Below are positions 16,316-24,028 of a DNA stretch of 39,923 nucleotides, piece by piece; position 1 is the stretch's first letter; the number at the start of each line of letters is the position of its first letter. Origin of the DNA: Schleiferiaceae bacterium (GTDB lineage: Bacteria > Bacteroidota > Bacteroidia > Flavobacteriales > Schleiferiaceae); the NCBI GenBank assembly GCA_030833905.1, contig JAURGG010000007.1:1-39923 (forward strand), written 5' to 3'. Position numbers and translations under genes: made by a program. The notes under the pieces are model-generated. The model searched no databases and was not told where the DNA came from. It was given only the letters and a program-made list of their open reading frames with translations.

Positions 16316-16347
16316 TTGTTTAAACTTTTTATGAAAAGCATAAACAA
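16316..16347. promoter_or_regulatory. Inverted repeat TTGTTTA-N18-TAAACAA, copy 2
   Basis: The arms are at 16316-16322 and 16341-16347, with an 18-base spacer exactly like copy 1. Inside it lie the palindrome GTTTAAAC (16318-16325) and a second inverted repeat TTTATG-N5-CATAAA (16328-16344). The two copies are offset by 53 bp, about five helical turns, so proteins bound to both would face the same side. No TAnnTTTG box is present between 16256 and 16373 on the operon strand. Confidence 0.55.
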
Positions 16348-16373
16348 AAGGATGCCGAACTAAGTTAACTAGC

Positions 16374-17276
16374 TCAGAACGAAAGAGCTAACTCAGATGT
16401 CAGCTGTTGGCCAAGACTGGCTAGATTTGAGTATGTCACGGTGAGGTGATCTGGCGACTTCCAGTCTGAGACTGCTAACCCAGTTACCCAGAGGGGAACA
16501 TCACCCATAAACGAGCGGGCATCTGAAACGTACTGATCTATTGACTCTCGAGAAGGTTGAGTCGTCCAAACGCTTACCACTAATTTAAAGTGGTTCGTTT
16601 GCTTAAACAAGACCGCTAGGTGCTCGAGCGGAAGCGACTGTCCGAGAAAGACCACTGTGGTTCCGCGCGCCTTGAGCAAATAGTGCAGATAGAGCAACCC
16701 GAGTTCATGGAGCTCATCTTGCGGGAGGTACATAAGTACCGCTGGGCTCTTAACTGACATCCGCTGGTCCGTGAGGCGATCGAGCGCCGCATACATTTTC
16801 TGCTTGATCAGGTTACTCGCGAAGTGCTCGTGAGCGACGCCAATGGCATCCGTCTGCCACATGTAGCCAATTTGGTGAATGAATCCACCAACGACGTGCG
16901 TAAAGGTGTGCTCCTCTCCCGCCTCGCGAATACTCGTATCGAGAATCTGCGAGAAGGTCAACTCGTCGAGATCGATACAGGCTTGGATTAAGCGGGTAAC
17001 TTGGGCGGTTTGGCTTCCGTGCTGCAGGGCTTCTTCAAGAATCTTTTGACTAAGCTGCTCGCGCGACAAATCGGCGATTTTGCTAATACGCCAGCCTTTC
17101 TGAATGAGAACCGCAACGTTGAGCAGGGTTTTTAGGTCGTCGTCGGAATAGGTACGAATGTTGGTGTCGGTCCGTTTGGGCACGACAATTTCGTAGCGCT
17201 GCTCCCAAATACGGAGCGTGTGGGCCTTAATGCCCGTGAGGTGCTCCAAATCTTTGATGCTGTACGACGACTCCAT
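16374..17276 (-). CDS. MerR-family B12-binding light regulator (CarH/LitR type)
   Basis: CarH/LitR proteins are repressors that bind adenosylcobalamin in the dark as DNA-binding tetramers and come apart in light. The 300-residue protein has a MerR winged helix-turn-helix at about 5-72 (YSIKDLEHLTGIKAHTLRIWEQRY), a four-helix bundle at about 85-170, and a Rossmann-like B12 domain from 175. W140-x9-E150-H151 matches the residues that cap the adenosyl group in Thermus CarH. E188-x-H190-x2-G193 is the cobalt-ligand motif. The later GG of classical B12 domains is only partly kept (TGLAV). It lies directly upstream of the sigma/carotenoid/photolyase operon on the same strand and probably represses it in the dark. 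It is divergent from prfC; no TAnnTTTG box is seen for it. Confidence 0.92.
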   Translation of the reverse strand: MESSYSIKDLEHLTGIKAHTLRIWEQRYEIVVPKRTDTNIRTYSDDDLKTLLNVAVLIQKGWRISKIADLSREQLSQKILEEALQHGSQTAQVTRLIQACIDLDELTFSQILDTSIREAGEEHTFTHVVGGFIHQIGYMWQTDAIGVAHEHFASNLIKQKMYAALDRLTDQRMSVKSPAVLMYLPQDELHELGLLYLHYLLKARGTTVVFLGQSLPLEHLAVLFKQTNHFKLVVSVWTTQPSRESIDQYVSDARSFMGDVPLWVTGLAVSDWKSPDHLTVTYSNLASLGQQLTSELALSF

Positions 17277-17323
17277 AGTGGCTTTAACCCATAGATTTAA
17301 AAAAGGTTCGGCGCGGAACTACC

Positions 17324-17331
17324 TACCTTTG
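17324..17331 (+). promoter_or_regulatory. prfC -7 promoter box TACCTTTG
   Basis: An exact consensus match 20 bases before the prfC ATG, which allows a short 5' leader of roughly 13 bases. No clear -33 TTG is seen upstream in the short divergent gap. Confidence 0.55.
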
Positions 17332-17351
17332 CAGCCCGCAATTTAGCCGAT

Positions 17352-18935
17352 ATGTCGAATTTACACACGGAGCTTCAGCGCCGCAGAACCTTTGGAATTG
17401 TTTCGCACCCTGATGCGGGCAAAACGACCCTTACCGAGAAGCTGCTTCTTTTTGGCGGAGCTATCAACGAAGCCGGAGCCGTCAAGAGCAACAAAATCAA
17501 AAAGGGCGCGACGTCAGACTTTATGGAGATCGAGCGGCAGCGCGGAATTTCGGTTGCGACCTCGGTCATGGCCTTTGAGTACCAGGGCAAGCACATCAAC
17601 ATTCTCGATACGCCGGGCCACCAAGATTTCGCTGAAGATACCTACCGCACCCTCACCGCGGTAGATAGTGCCATCGTGGTCGTCGACGTGGCCAAAGGTG
17701 TAGAAGCCCAGACTGAAAAGTTGGTCAATGTCTGCCGCATGCGCGCCACCCCCATCATTGTGTTCATCAATAAGTTGGACCGCGAGGGCCGCGATGCGTT
17801 TGACCTACTTGACGAAATCGAATCCAAATTGGGGCTTCGCCTCTGCCCGCTTTCGTGGCCAATCGGAATGGGCGCCCAGTTTCAGGGCGTCTACGACGTG
17901 TGGTCCAAATCTCTGTTGATTTACGACCAAGTCAACAAGCAAAAGGTAGCAGAGGGTGTAGCATTTAGCGACTTGGACAACCCTGAGCTTGTTGAGCGCA
18001 TCGGCGCCAAGGCTGCTGAAACCTTACGCGAAGAACTCGAATTAGTCGCAGGGGTATACCCGGAATTTGATCAAGACGCCTACTTGCGCGGAGAGCTACA
18101 GCCGGTGTTTTTCGGTTCCGCCCTCAACAACTTTGGGGTGCGCGAACTGCTCAATTGCTTTGCGGAAATTGCTCCGCACCCCCAACCCAAAGCTGCCGAG
18201 GAGCGCGTGGTTCACCCTGAAGAGGCGAAGTTCAGCGGATTTGTATTCAAGATTCACGCGAACATCGATCCAAACCACCGCAGCCGCATTGCGTTTGTCA
18301 AGGTGGTCAGCGGAACCTTTGAACGCAACACCAACTATCTGCACGTCCGCGAGGGCAAGAACCTGAAATTCAGTTCGCCTATGACGTTCTTGGCGAGTAA
18401 GCGTGAGGTGGTTGAGGAAGCCTACCCTGGCGACATCGTTGGTCTTCCTGATACCGGACTCTTTCGAATTGGGGACAGCTTAACAGGCGGCGAGTCGCTT
18501 CACTTCAGCGGAATTCCGTCCTTTTCGCCCGAACACTTTCGCTTTATCAATAATGCTGACCCCATGAAATCCAAGCAGTTGGCCAAAGGAGTGGACCAGT
18601 TGATGGACGAAGGGGTGGCCCAGCTGTTTACGCTTGTCGCCAACGGACGAAAGGTCATCGGAACCGTAGGCGCATTGCAGTACGAGGTCATCCAATACCG
18701 TCTTGAGCACGAGTACGGAGCGAAGTGTTCGTACGAACCCTTCCCCGCCTACAAAGCACTGTGGGTAGAAGGCAAGGACGCCGGACAGCTCGCCGAACTT
18801 GAGCGCATGAAGGCCCGCCAACTCGCCCACGACAAGTTTGGACGCTTGGTATTTTTAGCGGACTCACAGTTTGGACTGCACATGACGCAAGAAAAGTTTT
18901 ACCGCATCGTATTTCACGAAAAGAGCGAATTCTAA
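17352..18935 (+). CDS. prfC: Peptide chain release factor 3
   Basis: RF3 is a translational GTPase that removes RF1/RF2 from the ribosome after termination. The 527-residue length is normal. The GTPase domain has P-loop HPDAGKTT (19-26), the RGISVATSVM switch, DTPGHQDF and NKLDREG. Beta-barrel domain II and the RF3-type C-terminal region (VGALQYEVIQYRLEHEYG) follow. The ATFG-type opening RRRTFGIVSHPDAGKTTLTEKLLLFGG separates RF3 from EF-G. It is a single gene, divergent from the light regulator, and ends in a strong bidirectional terminator. Confidence 0.97.
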   Translation: MSNLHTELQRRRTFGIVSHPDAGKTTLTEKLLLFGGAINEAGAVKSNKIKKGATSDFMEIERQRGISVATSVMAFEYQGKHINILDTPGHQDFAEDTYRTLTAVDSAIVVVDVAKGVEAQTEKLVNVCRMRATPIIVFINKLDREGRDAFDLLDEIESKLGLRLCPLSWPIGMGAQFQGVYDVWSKSLLIYDQVNKQKVAEGVAFSDLDNPELVERIGAKAAETLREELELVAGVYPEFDQDAYLRGELQPVFFGSALNNFGVRELLNCFAEIAPHPQPKAAEERVVHPEEAKFSGFVFKIHANIDPNHRSRIAFVKVVSGTFERNTNYLHVREGKNLKFSSPMTFLASKREVVEEAYPGDIVGLPDTGLFRIGDSLTGGESLHFSGIPSFSPEHFRFINNADPMKSKQLAKGVDQLMDEGVAQLFTLVANGRKVIGTVGALQYEVIQYRLEHEYGAKCSYEPFPAYKALWVEGKDAGQLAELERMKARQLAHDKFGRLVFLADSQFGLHMTQEKFYRIVFHEKSEF

Positions 18936-18940
18936 ACCAC

Positions 18941-18968
18941 AAAAAAGCCCGCCGAAGCGGGCTTTTTT
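18941..18968. terminator. Bidirectional terminator between prfC and fabI
   Basis: The stem GCCCGC (18947-18952) pairs with GCGGGC (18957-18962) around a CGAA loop. Six A precede it and six T follow, so it works as a rho-independent terminator in both directions for the convergent genes prfC and fabI. Confidence 0.93.
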
Positions 18969-18988
18969 AGTGCAGTATGGCGCGGGTA

Positions 18989-19807
18989 TTATTCAGCGCC
19001 TTTCATGTAGGTGTCAAGTACCTCTTGGCTCACTCCCGTGTTGCTGAATCCACCATCATTGTAGAGGTTCTGCATCGTCACACGGCGGCTCATGTCGCTA
19101 AACATGACCACACATAAGTTGGCACAATCTTCAGCCGTTGCGTTGCCTAAGGGGCTCATCTTATCAGCGAAGCTCAAGAAGGCATTAAAGCCCTTCACGC
19201 CGCTACCTGCGGTGGTCGGTGTGGGAGACTGGCTGATGGTGTTGATGCGAACGTGGTTGCGGATTCCGTAGTGGTATCCAAAGCTGCGAGCCACCGACTC
19301 CAAGTAGGCTTTGTTCTCAGCCATGTCGTTGTAGTCAGGGAACGTGCGCTGGGCAGCAATGTAGCTCAGCGCGAGCACGCTACCCCAGTCGCTAAGGGCG
19401 TCCATTTGGTAGGCCGTCTGGAGTACTTTATGAAAGCTAACCGCCGACACATCCCAACCCTTGGTCAAGAAGTCGTAGTTGAGGTCGGTGTAGGGACGGC
19501 TTTTGCGGACGTTGACGGACATTCCAATGCTGTGCAGGATGAAGTCAATTTTGCCACCGAAATGGTCCATGGCTCCCTGAATCAAGTTCTGAAGTTCCTC
19601 AAGGCTTGTCGCGTCGGCACCGATAACGGGCGCACCTGTCTTTTCAGCAAGCGCATTGATTTCGCCCATGCGCATGGCCATTGGGGCATTCGTAAGCACG
19701 AGTTGAGCGCCTTGAGCGTGGCACTGTTCGGCGACCTTCCAGGCAATGGAGTCGCTATTGAGGGCTCCGAAGATGATGCCCTTTTTTCCGGCAAGTAGAT
19801 TGTTCAT
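18989..19807 (-). CDS. fabI: Enoyl-[acyl-carrier-protein] reductase (NADH)
   Basis: FabI reduces trans-2-enoyl-ACP in the last step of each fatty-acid elongation cycle. The 272-residue short-chain-dehydrogenase-fold protein has a FabI-type nucleotide-binding segment (GALNSDSIAWKVA), LHSIGMS, and the active-site residues Y149, Y159 and K166 in the Y-x6-K arrangement (YNDMAENK). It is closer to the FabI forms with a longer substrate-binding loop. The start lies four bases after a near-consensus -7 box, in the 19-base gap after recN, so it may be transcribed both from its own promoter and from upstream. Confidence 0.96.
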   Translation of the reverse strand: MNNLLAGKKGIIFGALNSDSIAWKVAEQCHAQGAQLVLTNAPMAMRMGEINALAEKTGAPVIGADATSLEELQNLIQGAMDHFGGKIDFILHSIGMSVNVRKSRPYTDLNYDFLTKGWDVSAVSFHKVLQTAYQMDALSDWGSVLALSYIAAQRTFPDYNDMAENKAYLESVARSFGYHYGIRNHVRINTISQSPTPTTAGSGVKGFNAFLSFADKMSPLGNATAEDCANLCVVMFSDMSRRVTMQNLYNDGGFSNTGVSQEVLDTYMKGAE

Positions 19808-19811
19808 GTCG

Positions 19812-19819
19812 CAAATATC
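19812..19819 (-). promoter_or_regulatory. fabI -7 box GATATTTG (one mismatch)
   Basis: This matches TAnnTTTG except for the first base and ends four bases before the fabI ATG, the same spacing as at recN, prmC and the pirin gene. Confidence 0.42.
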
Positions 19820-19826
19820 GTGAAAA

Positions 19827-21500
19827 TCACTCGGCCGCCGCCATCAAGGCCTCGGCTTGTGCCATCGCTAAGGCACTGAGGTCACCATCTGAGAGCAAGC
19901 GGGCCACTTCGGGCGCTCGATCGCTGTCGCTCAAGGTCTTAAGTTGCGTCAGCGTACGGTCTCCATCAACTACTTTCTCGACGACCCAGTGCTGTGCCCC
20001 TAACGCGGCAACTTGCGGTAAGTGGGTGATGGCGATGATTTGAGCATTTTGGCTCATGCTTCGGAGCATATGGGCCATCTTGCTCGCGGTCGCACCCGAA
20101 ACTCCGGTGTCAATTTCGTCAAAGAGCACGGTTGACAATCCTTTGCGCTCGGCCAAGTAGCGTTTGAGTACCAGCATGAGGCGGCTGCGCTCGCCTCCGG
20201 AGGCCACTTTAGCGAGCTCCTGAAGCTCTTGGCCCTGGTTCGCACTGAATTCCAGCGTGTAGGCATAGGTGCCCATCGGACTCGGGGTGGAACGGCGTAC
20301 TGCCCGAACCGCAATTCGGGTTTGGGACATCGCCAAATCAGCCAGACCTCCCGTCACCGCTGTGACCATCGCAGGTTCAGCCTTCATGAGAAGCTGATTC
20401 CAATCTTCTCCTGCCGCACTCACCTTGAGGGAGGCTTCACGTACCTCTGCCCTCGCCCGCTCAAGTTCTTCGGCACCTTCTGTCCACACCTTGAGGCGCC
20501 GCTCAAGGGTCTCCCAGTGTGCAATGAGTGCGCTGTCGTCAGCACACTGGTGCTTGCGCTGAACCCGATCAATGGCCGAGAGGCGTTCCTCCACGAAATT
20601 CAGCTCACCTGGATCGGCATCTAATTGATCGACAAGATCTTGCCAATGTCCCCGAAGGTCGCGCACGAGGTCCTCAAGGGCATAACCCATACTCGTGAGC
20701 TGGTCGTTGGACACTCCCAGGCGCTCGGCTCGCTCGCCAAGCTTTCGTAGCTGGCCAGCAAGTGATTCAAGGCCAAGTTCTTCGCGATCGACTGCGGCGA
20801 GGGCTTCGGCGCTGAATTCCTGAAGTTCCTGCTGGTTGCTGAGAAGCTTCAGCTGCTCGCGCAGCTTGGCTTCTTCGCCGAGTTTGAGGTCGAGAGCGCG
20901 CAGCTCTTCAACCACAAATTTGAGGTATTCCGGATCGTTAACGGCCCCAAGTTCAGACTCTAGTTCCAAAAGGCGTTCCTCGGACTGACGGAGCTGTGCA
21001 AAGCACGTCTGGTAGTGCCCCTTGGCGGCTTGATGGCCGTCCGAAAAGGCTTCGAGCAGAAGGACTATACCTTCGTTCCGAGCCCAAAGTCCCTCGTCCC
21101 GTTGGCTGTGAATGTCGACCAGCGAACTTGAAACGCGGCGCAGCTCGTCGAGCCGTACTGGGGAATCGTTGATGAACGCACGGCTACGTCCACCCGGATG
21201 TACTTCGCGGCGGAGCACCAATGAGGCATCAGCCCCCTCGCTCCACCAGTCCCAATCAGCCGACCCCAAGTCATGCTGACGCTCGGTTGGCACTCGAAAC
21301 TCCGCTTCGACCACACTTTTAAATCCTGGCTGACCGATGGACGCAAACTCGGCCCGCCCGCCCAGCGCAAGTTGCAGTGCGCCCAAAAAAATGGACTTAC
21401 CCGCCCCTGTTTCACCTGTAAGCACGGTAAATCCGGGCTTGACGGCCAACTCGAGGTGGTCAATCAGCGCAAATCGTTCGATGTGCAGTCGGCAAAGCAT
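19827..21500 (-). CDS. recN: DNA repair protein RecN
   Basis: RecN is an SMC-like ATPase used in recombinational repair of double-strand breaks. The 557-residue protein has the N-terminal ATPase half with Walker A GETGAGKS (29-36), a central coiled-coil region at about 170-370 rich in Leu, Glu and Arg, and the C-terminal half with the ABC signature VASGGERSRLMLVLK and Walker B STVLFDEIDTGVSG. The TAGGTTTG box lies four bases before the ATG. Upstream is DUF4835, the neighbour I expect for recN in Bacteroidota; fabI follows after 19 bases. Confidence 0.96.
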   Translation of the reverse strand: MLCRLHIERFALIDHLELAVKPGFTVLTGETGAGKSIFLGALQLALGGRAEFASIGQPGFKSVVEAEFRVPTERQHDLGSADWDWWSEGADASLVLRREVHPGGRSRAFINDSPVRLDELRRVSSSLVDIHSQRDEGLWARNEGIVLLLEAFSDGHQAAKGHYQTCFAQLRQSEERLLELESELGAVNDPEYLKFVVEELRALDLKLGEEAKLREQLKLLSNQQELQEFSAEALAAVDREELGLESLAGQLRKLGERAERLGVSNDQLTSMGYALEDLVRDLRGHWQDLVDQLDADPGELNFVEERLSAIDRVQRKHQCADDSALIAHWETLERRLKVWTEGAEELERARAEVREASLKVSAAGEDWNQLLMKAEPAMVTAVTGGLADLAMSQTRIAVRAVRRSTPSPMGTYAYTLEFSANQGQELQELAKVASGGERSRLMLVLKRYLAERKGLSTVLFDEIDTGVSGATASKMAHMLRSMSQNAQIIAITHLPQVAALGAQHWVVEKVVDGDRTLTQLKTLSDSDRAPEVARLLSDGDLSALAMAQAEALMAAAE

Positions 21501-21504
21501 GGCG

Positions 21505-21512
21505 CAAACCTA
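21505..21512 (-). promoter_or_regulatory. recN -7 promoter box TAGGTTTG
   Basis: An exact consensus match in the 19-base gap between DUF4835 and recN, four bases before the recN ATG. Confidence 0.5.
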
Positions 21513-21519
21513 GGGTTTG

Positions 21520-22422
21520 TCAGCGGGATTTACCCATTGCTAAGTACTTACTTGCGTTTGAAGGATCCATTACCTGAAGGGCATCCGAAACGTCTTGAAG
21601 GGCCACGGCTGGTCCGCCCGAAAAAACCTGCTGAATCTCAACCGATTTACTATCAAAAAACCAGCGGAGCAGAAAAATATTCGGCTGACGCGTGTGGATC
21701 GGCCTTAGCGATAAAAGGGCATTTGCCACGGACTGCTTGGCCTGCTGCTGGGTTTCAAGCTTGGACAGTCGGTCAAGACCGTCGCGGTGGTAGCGGTACC
21801 ACGCCTCCAAAAAGGCGTCGTTGGCCGGATTCAGCAAGTCTTCGATGATCCAAAAGCGATTCCGCGTTGACGTAAACCGATCCCAACCTCCGCCTGCCCC
21901 AGAAGCCTGAGCCATTTGGGCAATTTGAAGCGCGGTTTGCAGGTGCGACCGGGCTTGGGGATCAAACGAAGCTTCGTCCAAGCCCAATCCGAGGAAGGCA
22001 TAAAAACCTACAATTGAGGCCAGATCTTGAAACTGATTGGGCTGAAAATCGACGATTTCATTGGGCCGGTAGCGAAACCGCACGTCGGGATCTTGGAACG
22101 AAATCGTGGTGGAATTGTAGTCGCTGCCGTACACGGGGCGCGCAAACGAAACCTGAAGGTTGCCCGTCATGAGACCTGAACTCTGGTCGTAGTCGCGAAT
22201 CGTAAACACAAACGATCCGCGAATCCTCTCACCCTCTTCCCAGGTGTCTTCGGTCCAGACCCGGTTGTTGACCAAATCTCGCACAACTTGCTCGAGTTGG
22301 GTAAAAACTTGACGATCATTAGTTTGAACCTCAGGAGCTTGAACCTTTACTTCAAGAAAGAATTCTTGTGCAGGCAGCAGAACCGACACACATAGAGCGA
22401 TGATGAGAACAGCGAATTTCAC
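21520..22422 (-). CDS. DUF4835 family secreted protein
   Basis: This 300-residue protein has an N-terminal signal peptide (MKFAVLIIALCVSVLLPAQE) and is exported, probably to the periplasm. It matches the DUF4835 family that sits between coaBC and recN in many Bacteroidota. Visible features are aromatic-rich beta segments (FVFTIRDYDQSSGLMTGNLQVSFARPVYGS), a helical middle with GFYAFLGLGLDEASFD, and C-terminal HTRQPNIFLLRWFFDSKSVEIQ. The biochemical role is unknown to me. Translation starts with GTG at 22422, 9 bases after coaBC. Confidence 0.85.
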   Translation of the reverse strand: MKFAVLIIALCVSVLLPAQEFFLEVKVQAPEVQTNDRQVFTQLEQVVRDLVNNRVWTEDTWEEGERIRGSFVFTIRDYDQSSGLMTGNLQVSFARPVYGSDYNSTTISFQDPDVRFRYRPNEIVDFQPNQFQDLASIVGFYAFLGLGLDEASFDPQARSHLQTALQIAQMAQASGAGGGWDRFTSTRNRFWIIEDLLNPANDAFLEAWYRYHRDGLDRLSKLETQQQAKQSVANALLSLRPIHTRQPNIFLLRWFFDSKSVEIQQVFSGGPAVALQDVSDALQVMDPSNASKYLAMGKSR

Positions 22423-22431
22423 GACTTGAAG

Positions 22432-23646
22432 TTACGCCGTGGGAGCGTTGCGCTCAACCCAATCAAGGATTCGCTGGGCCGCGGCCACTTTTGACTCCAG
22501 CGGCCCCTCTTCCACCCCATTTGCAGTCACCAAACTGATTTGATTGGTGTCGGAATCCATTCCCGTCTCAGCCGTCGCGTAGTTGAGCACAATGGCGTCC
22601 GCGCCCTTTCGCGCTAGTTTGCCTCGTGCGGAATCCACACCATTACCCGTTTCGAGCGCAAATCCAATCAAAACTTGGCCAGGGCGCCGTTGCGCGCCAA
22701 GCGACTGAAGAATGTCTGGCGTGGGAACCAAATTGATTCCGCTAGCAAGCTCGCCTTTGGGACTCTTGGTTGTGCGCAACTCCGCCGGCTTGAAGTCCGC
22801 CACGGCAGCGGCGGCGATAACCACATCGGATCCCTCTAGGGCTCGAAGTGCCGCGTCGTGCATTTCGCCTGCGGAACGCACCGACGTGATGTGTACGCGG
22901 TCGGTCCAAGTCCGGTCCGCACGGCGAAGTGGTCCGCGAATCCACCGGACCTTCGCCCCCCGGAGCTCGGCCTCAGCAGCCAAGGCCTCGCCCATTTTGC
23001 CACTCGAGCCGTTGCTGATAAAGCGCACGGGATCAATCGATTCTTCGGTCGGTCCGGATGTCAGTAGAAGCGTTTTTCCGGACCAAAAGGACCGGGTTCC
23101 GAAGTGAAGTTCAAGCGCGCGGTGCATGAATTCAGGTTCAGACATGCGCCCTGCCCCACTCAAGCCCGAGGCAAGTTCGCCCTCAGGAGACGGCCACACA
23201 CTGTGGCCCATCGCACGCAGTAGGTCGAGGTTGGCTCGGGTAGCTGGATACGCATACATGTCCAAATCCATGGCCGGAGCCCAAAACACGGGGCATTTTG
23301 CCGAAAGCACTAAGGAGAGCACGAGGTTGTCGCACAAGCCATGAGCCGCTTTGGCGATGGTGTTGCTTGTTGCGGGCGCTACCACAAGTGCTTCGGCCCA
23401 TTCAGCCATGTGAACGTGGTTGTTCCAGGCTGTGCGACCCGTAGTCTGATTGACCAGATGGCGCTCTACCGGTGACCCGCTGAGTGCGGCCAGGGTGAGA
23501 GGCGTCACAAATTCTTCGGCGGCGGGAGTCATCGCCACGCGAACATCAGCACCAGACTGGCGCAGAAGGCGAACCAACAAAGGAATTTTGTACGCGGCAA
23601 TGCCGCCGCTTACGGCAAGCAGGATGCGTCGACCCTGCAAACTCAT
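22432..23646 (-). CDS. coaBC: Phosphopantothenoylcysteine decarboxylase/synthase
   Basis: This bifunctional coenzyme A enzyme joins cysteine to 4'-phosphopantothenate (CoaB) and decarboxylates the product with FMN (CoaC). The 404-residue protein has the CoaC half at about 1-185 (LAVSGGIAAYKIP, the active-site H in WNNHVHMAEWA, PAMDLDMY) and the CoaB half at 190-400 (TSGPTEESIDPVRFISNGSSGKMG, AAAVADFKP and VLIGFALET). The frame continues upstream into the omega gene, but the ATG at 23646, 4 bases after the omega stop, is the family start. Confidence 0.96.
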   Translation of the reverse strand: MSLQGRRILLAVSGGIAAYKIPLLVRLLRQSGADVRVAMTPAAEEFVTPLTLAALSGSPVERHLVNQTTGRTAWNNHVHMAEWAEALVVAPATSNTIAKAAHGLCDNLVLSLVLSAKCPVFWAPAMDLDMYAYPATRANLDLLRAMGHSVWPSPEGELASGLSGAGRMSEPEFMHRALELHFGTRSFWSGKTLLLTSGPTEESIDPVRFISNGSSGKMGEALAAEAELRGAKVRWIRGPLRRADRTWTDRVHITSVRSAGEMHDAALRALEGSDVVIAAAAVADFKPAELRTTKSPKGELASGINLVPTPDILQSLGAQRRPGQVLIGFALETGNGVDSARGKLARKGADAIVLNYATAETGMDSDTNQISLVTANGVEEGPLESKVAAAQRILDWVERNAPTA

Positions 23647-23650
23647 TGCC

Positions 23651-23983
23651 TTACGACTTGGTCGTTTCGGTCTCGGGGTAGCGGTAGAATACCTTGCCGT
23701 CGAGCCACTCGTGAACCGCCATAGCATGGGGCTTCGGAAGCGCTTCGTACTGGCGCGACATCTCAATCTGCTCCTTATTTTCAAACACCTCTTCGAGGCT
23801 ATCCGTCACCACTTCGAAGTCTTCAAGCTTATCGTTGATTTCGGCGCGGAGCGTTTCGTTGATCTGCTCTGCACGGCGTGAAATCACGGCAATCGCTTCG
23901 TAGATGTTGCCCGTTGAGGCGTCAAGCTCATTGAAGTCCAACGTTTTGGTCGTCTTCGAGGCAGCGAGGTGGGCTTTATCCAT
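23651..23983 (-). CDS. rpoZ: RNA polymerase omega/Rpb6-like subunit
   Basis: This 110-residue protein is the long omega-type subunit of Bacteroidota RNA polymerase, which helps assemble the beta' subunit. The recognisable parts are TGNIYEAIAVISRRAEQIN, corresponding to the conserved omega/Rpb6 helix, and DSLEEVFENKEQIEMSRQYEALPKPHAMAVHEWL, which I know from the phylum-specific form. It lies between bamD and coaBC. A 45-base gap upstream contains the box TACTTTTG, so it probably has its own promoter in addition to read-through. Confidence 0.88.
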   Translation of the reverse strand: MDKAHLAASKTTKTLDFNELDASTGNIYEAIAVISRRAEQINETLRAEINDKLEDFEVVTDSLEEVFENKEQIEMSRQYEALPKPHAMAVHEWLDGKVFYRYPETETTKS

Positions 23984-24017
23984 GGTTCTGTGTGAAAAAA
24001 AGTTGCAATTGGGAGGG

Positions 24018-24025
24018 CAAAAGTA
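24018..24025 (-). promoter_or_regulatory. rpoZ -7 promoter box TACTTTTG
   Basis: An exact consensus match in the 45-base bamD-rpoZ gap, 34 bases before the rpoZ ATG. This predicts a leader of about 28 bases, unlike the near-leaderless arrangement at most other genes here. Confidence 0.5.
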
Positions 24026-24028
24026 CGA

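Noticed and set aside
16328-16344. TTTATG-N5-CATAAA hairpin as a terminator of the regulator gene
   Set aside because: It is AT-only in the stem and lacks a T run on the minus strand; it fits better inside the operator region.
19253-19798. 181-codon open frame opposite fabI
   Set aside because: It lies wholly within the conserved fabI gene and shows no homology or start context.
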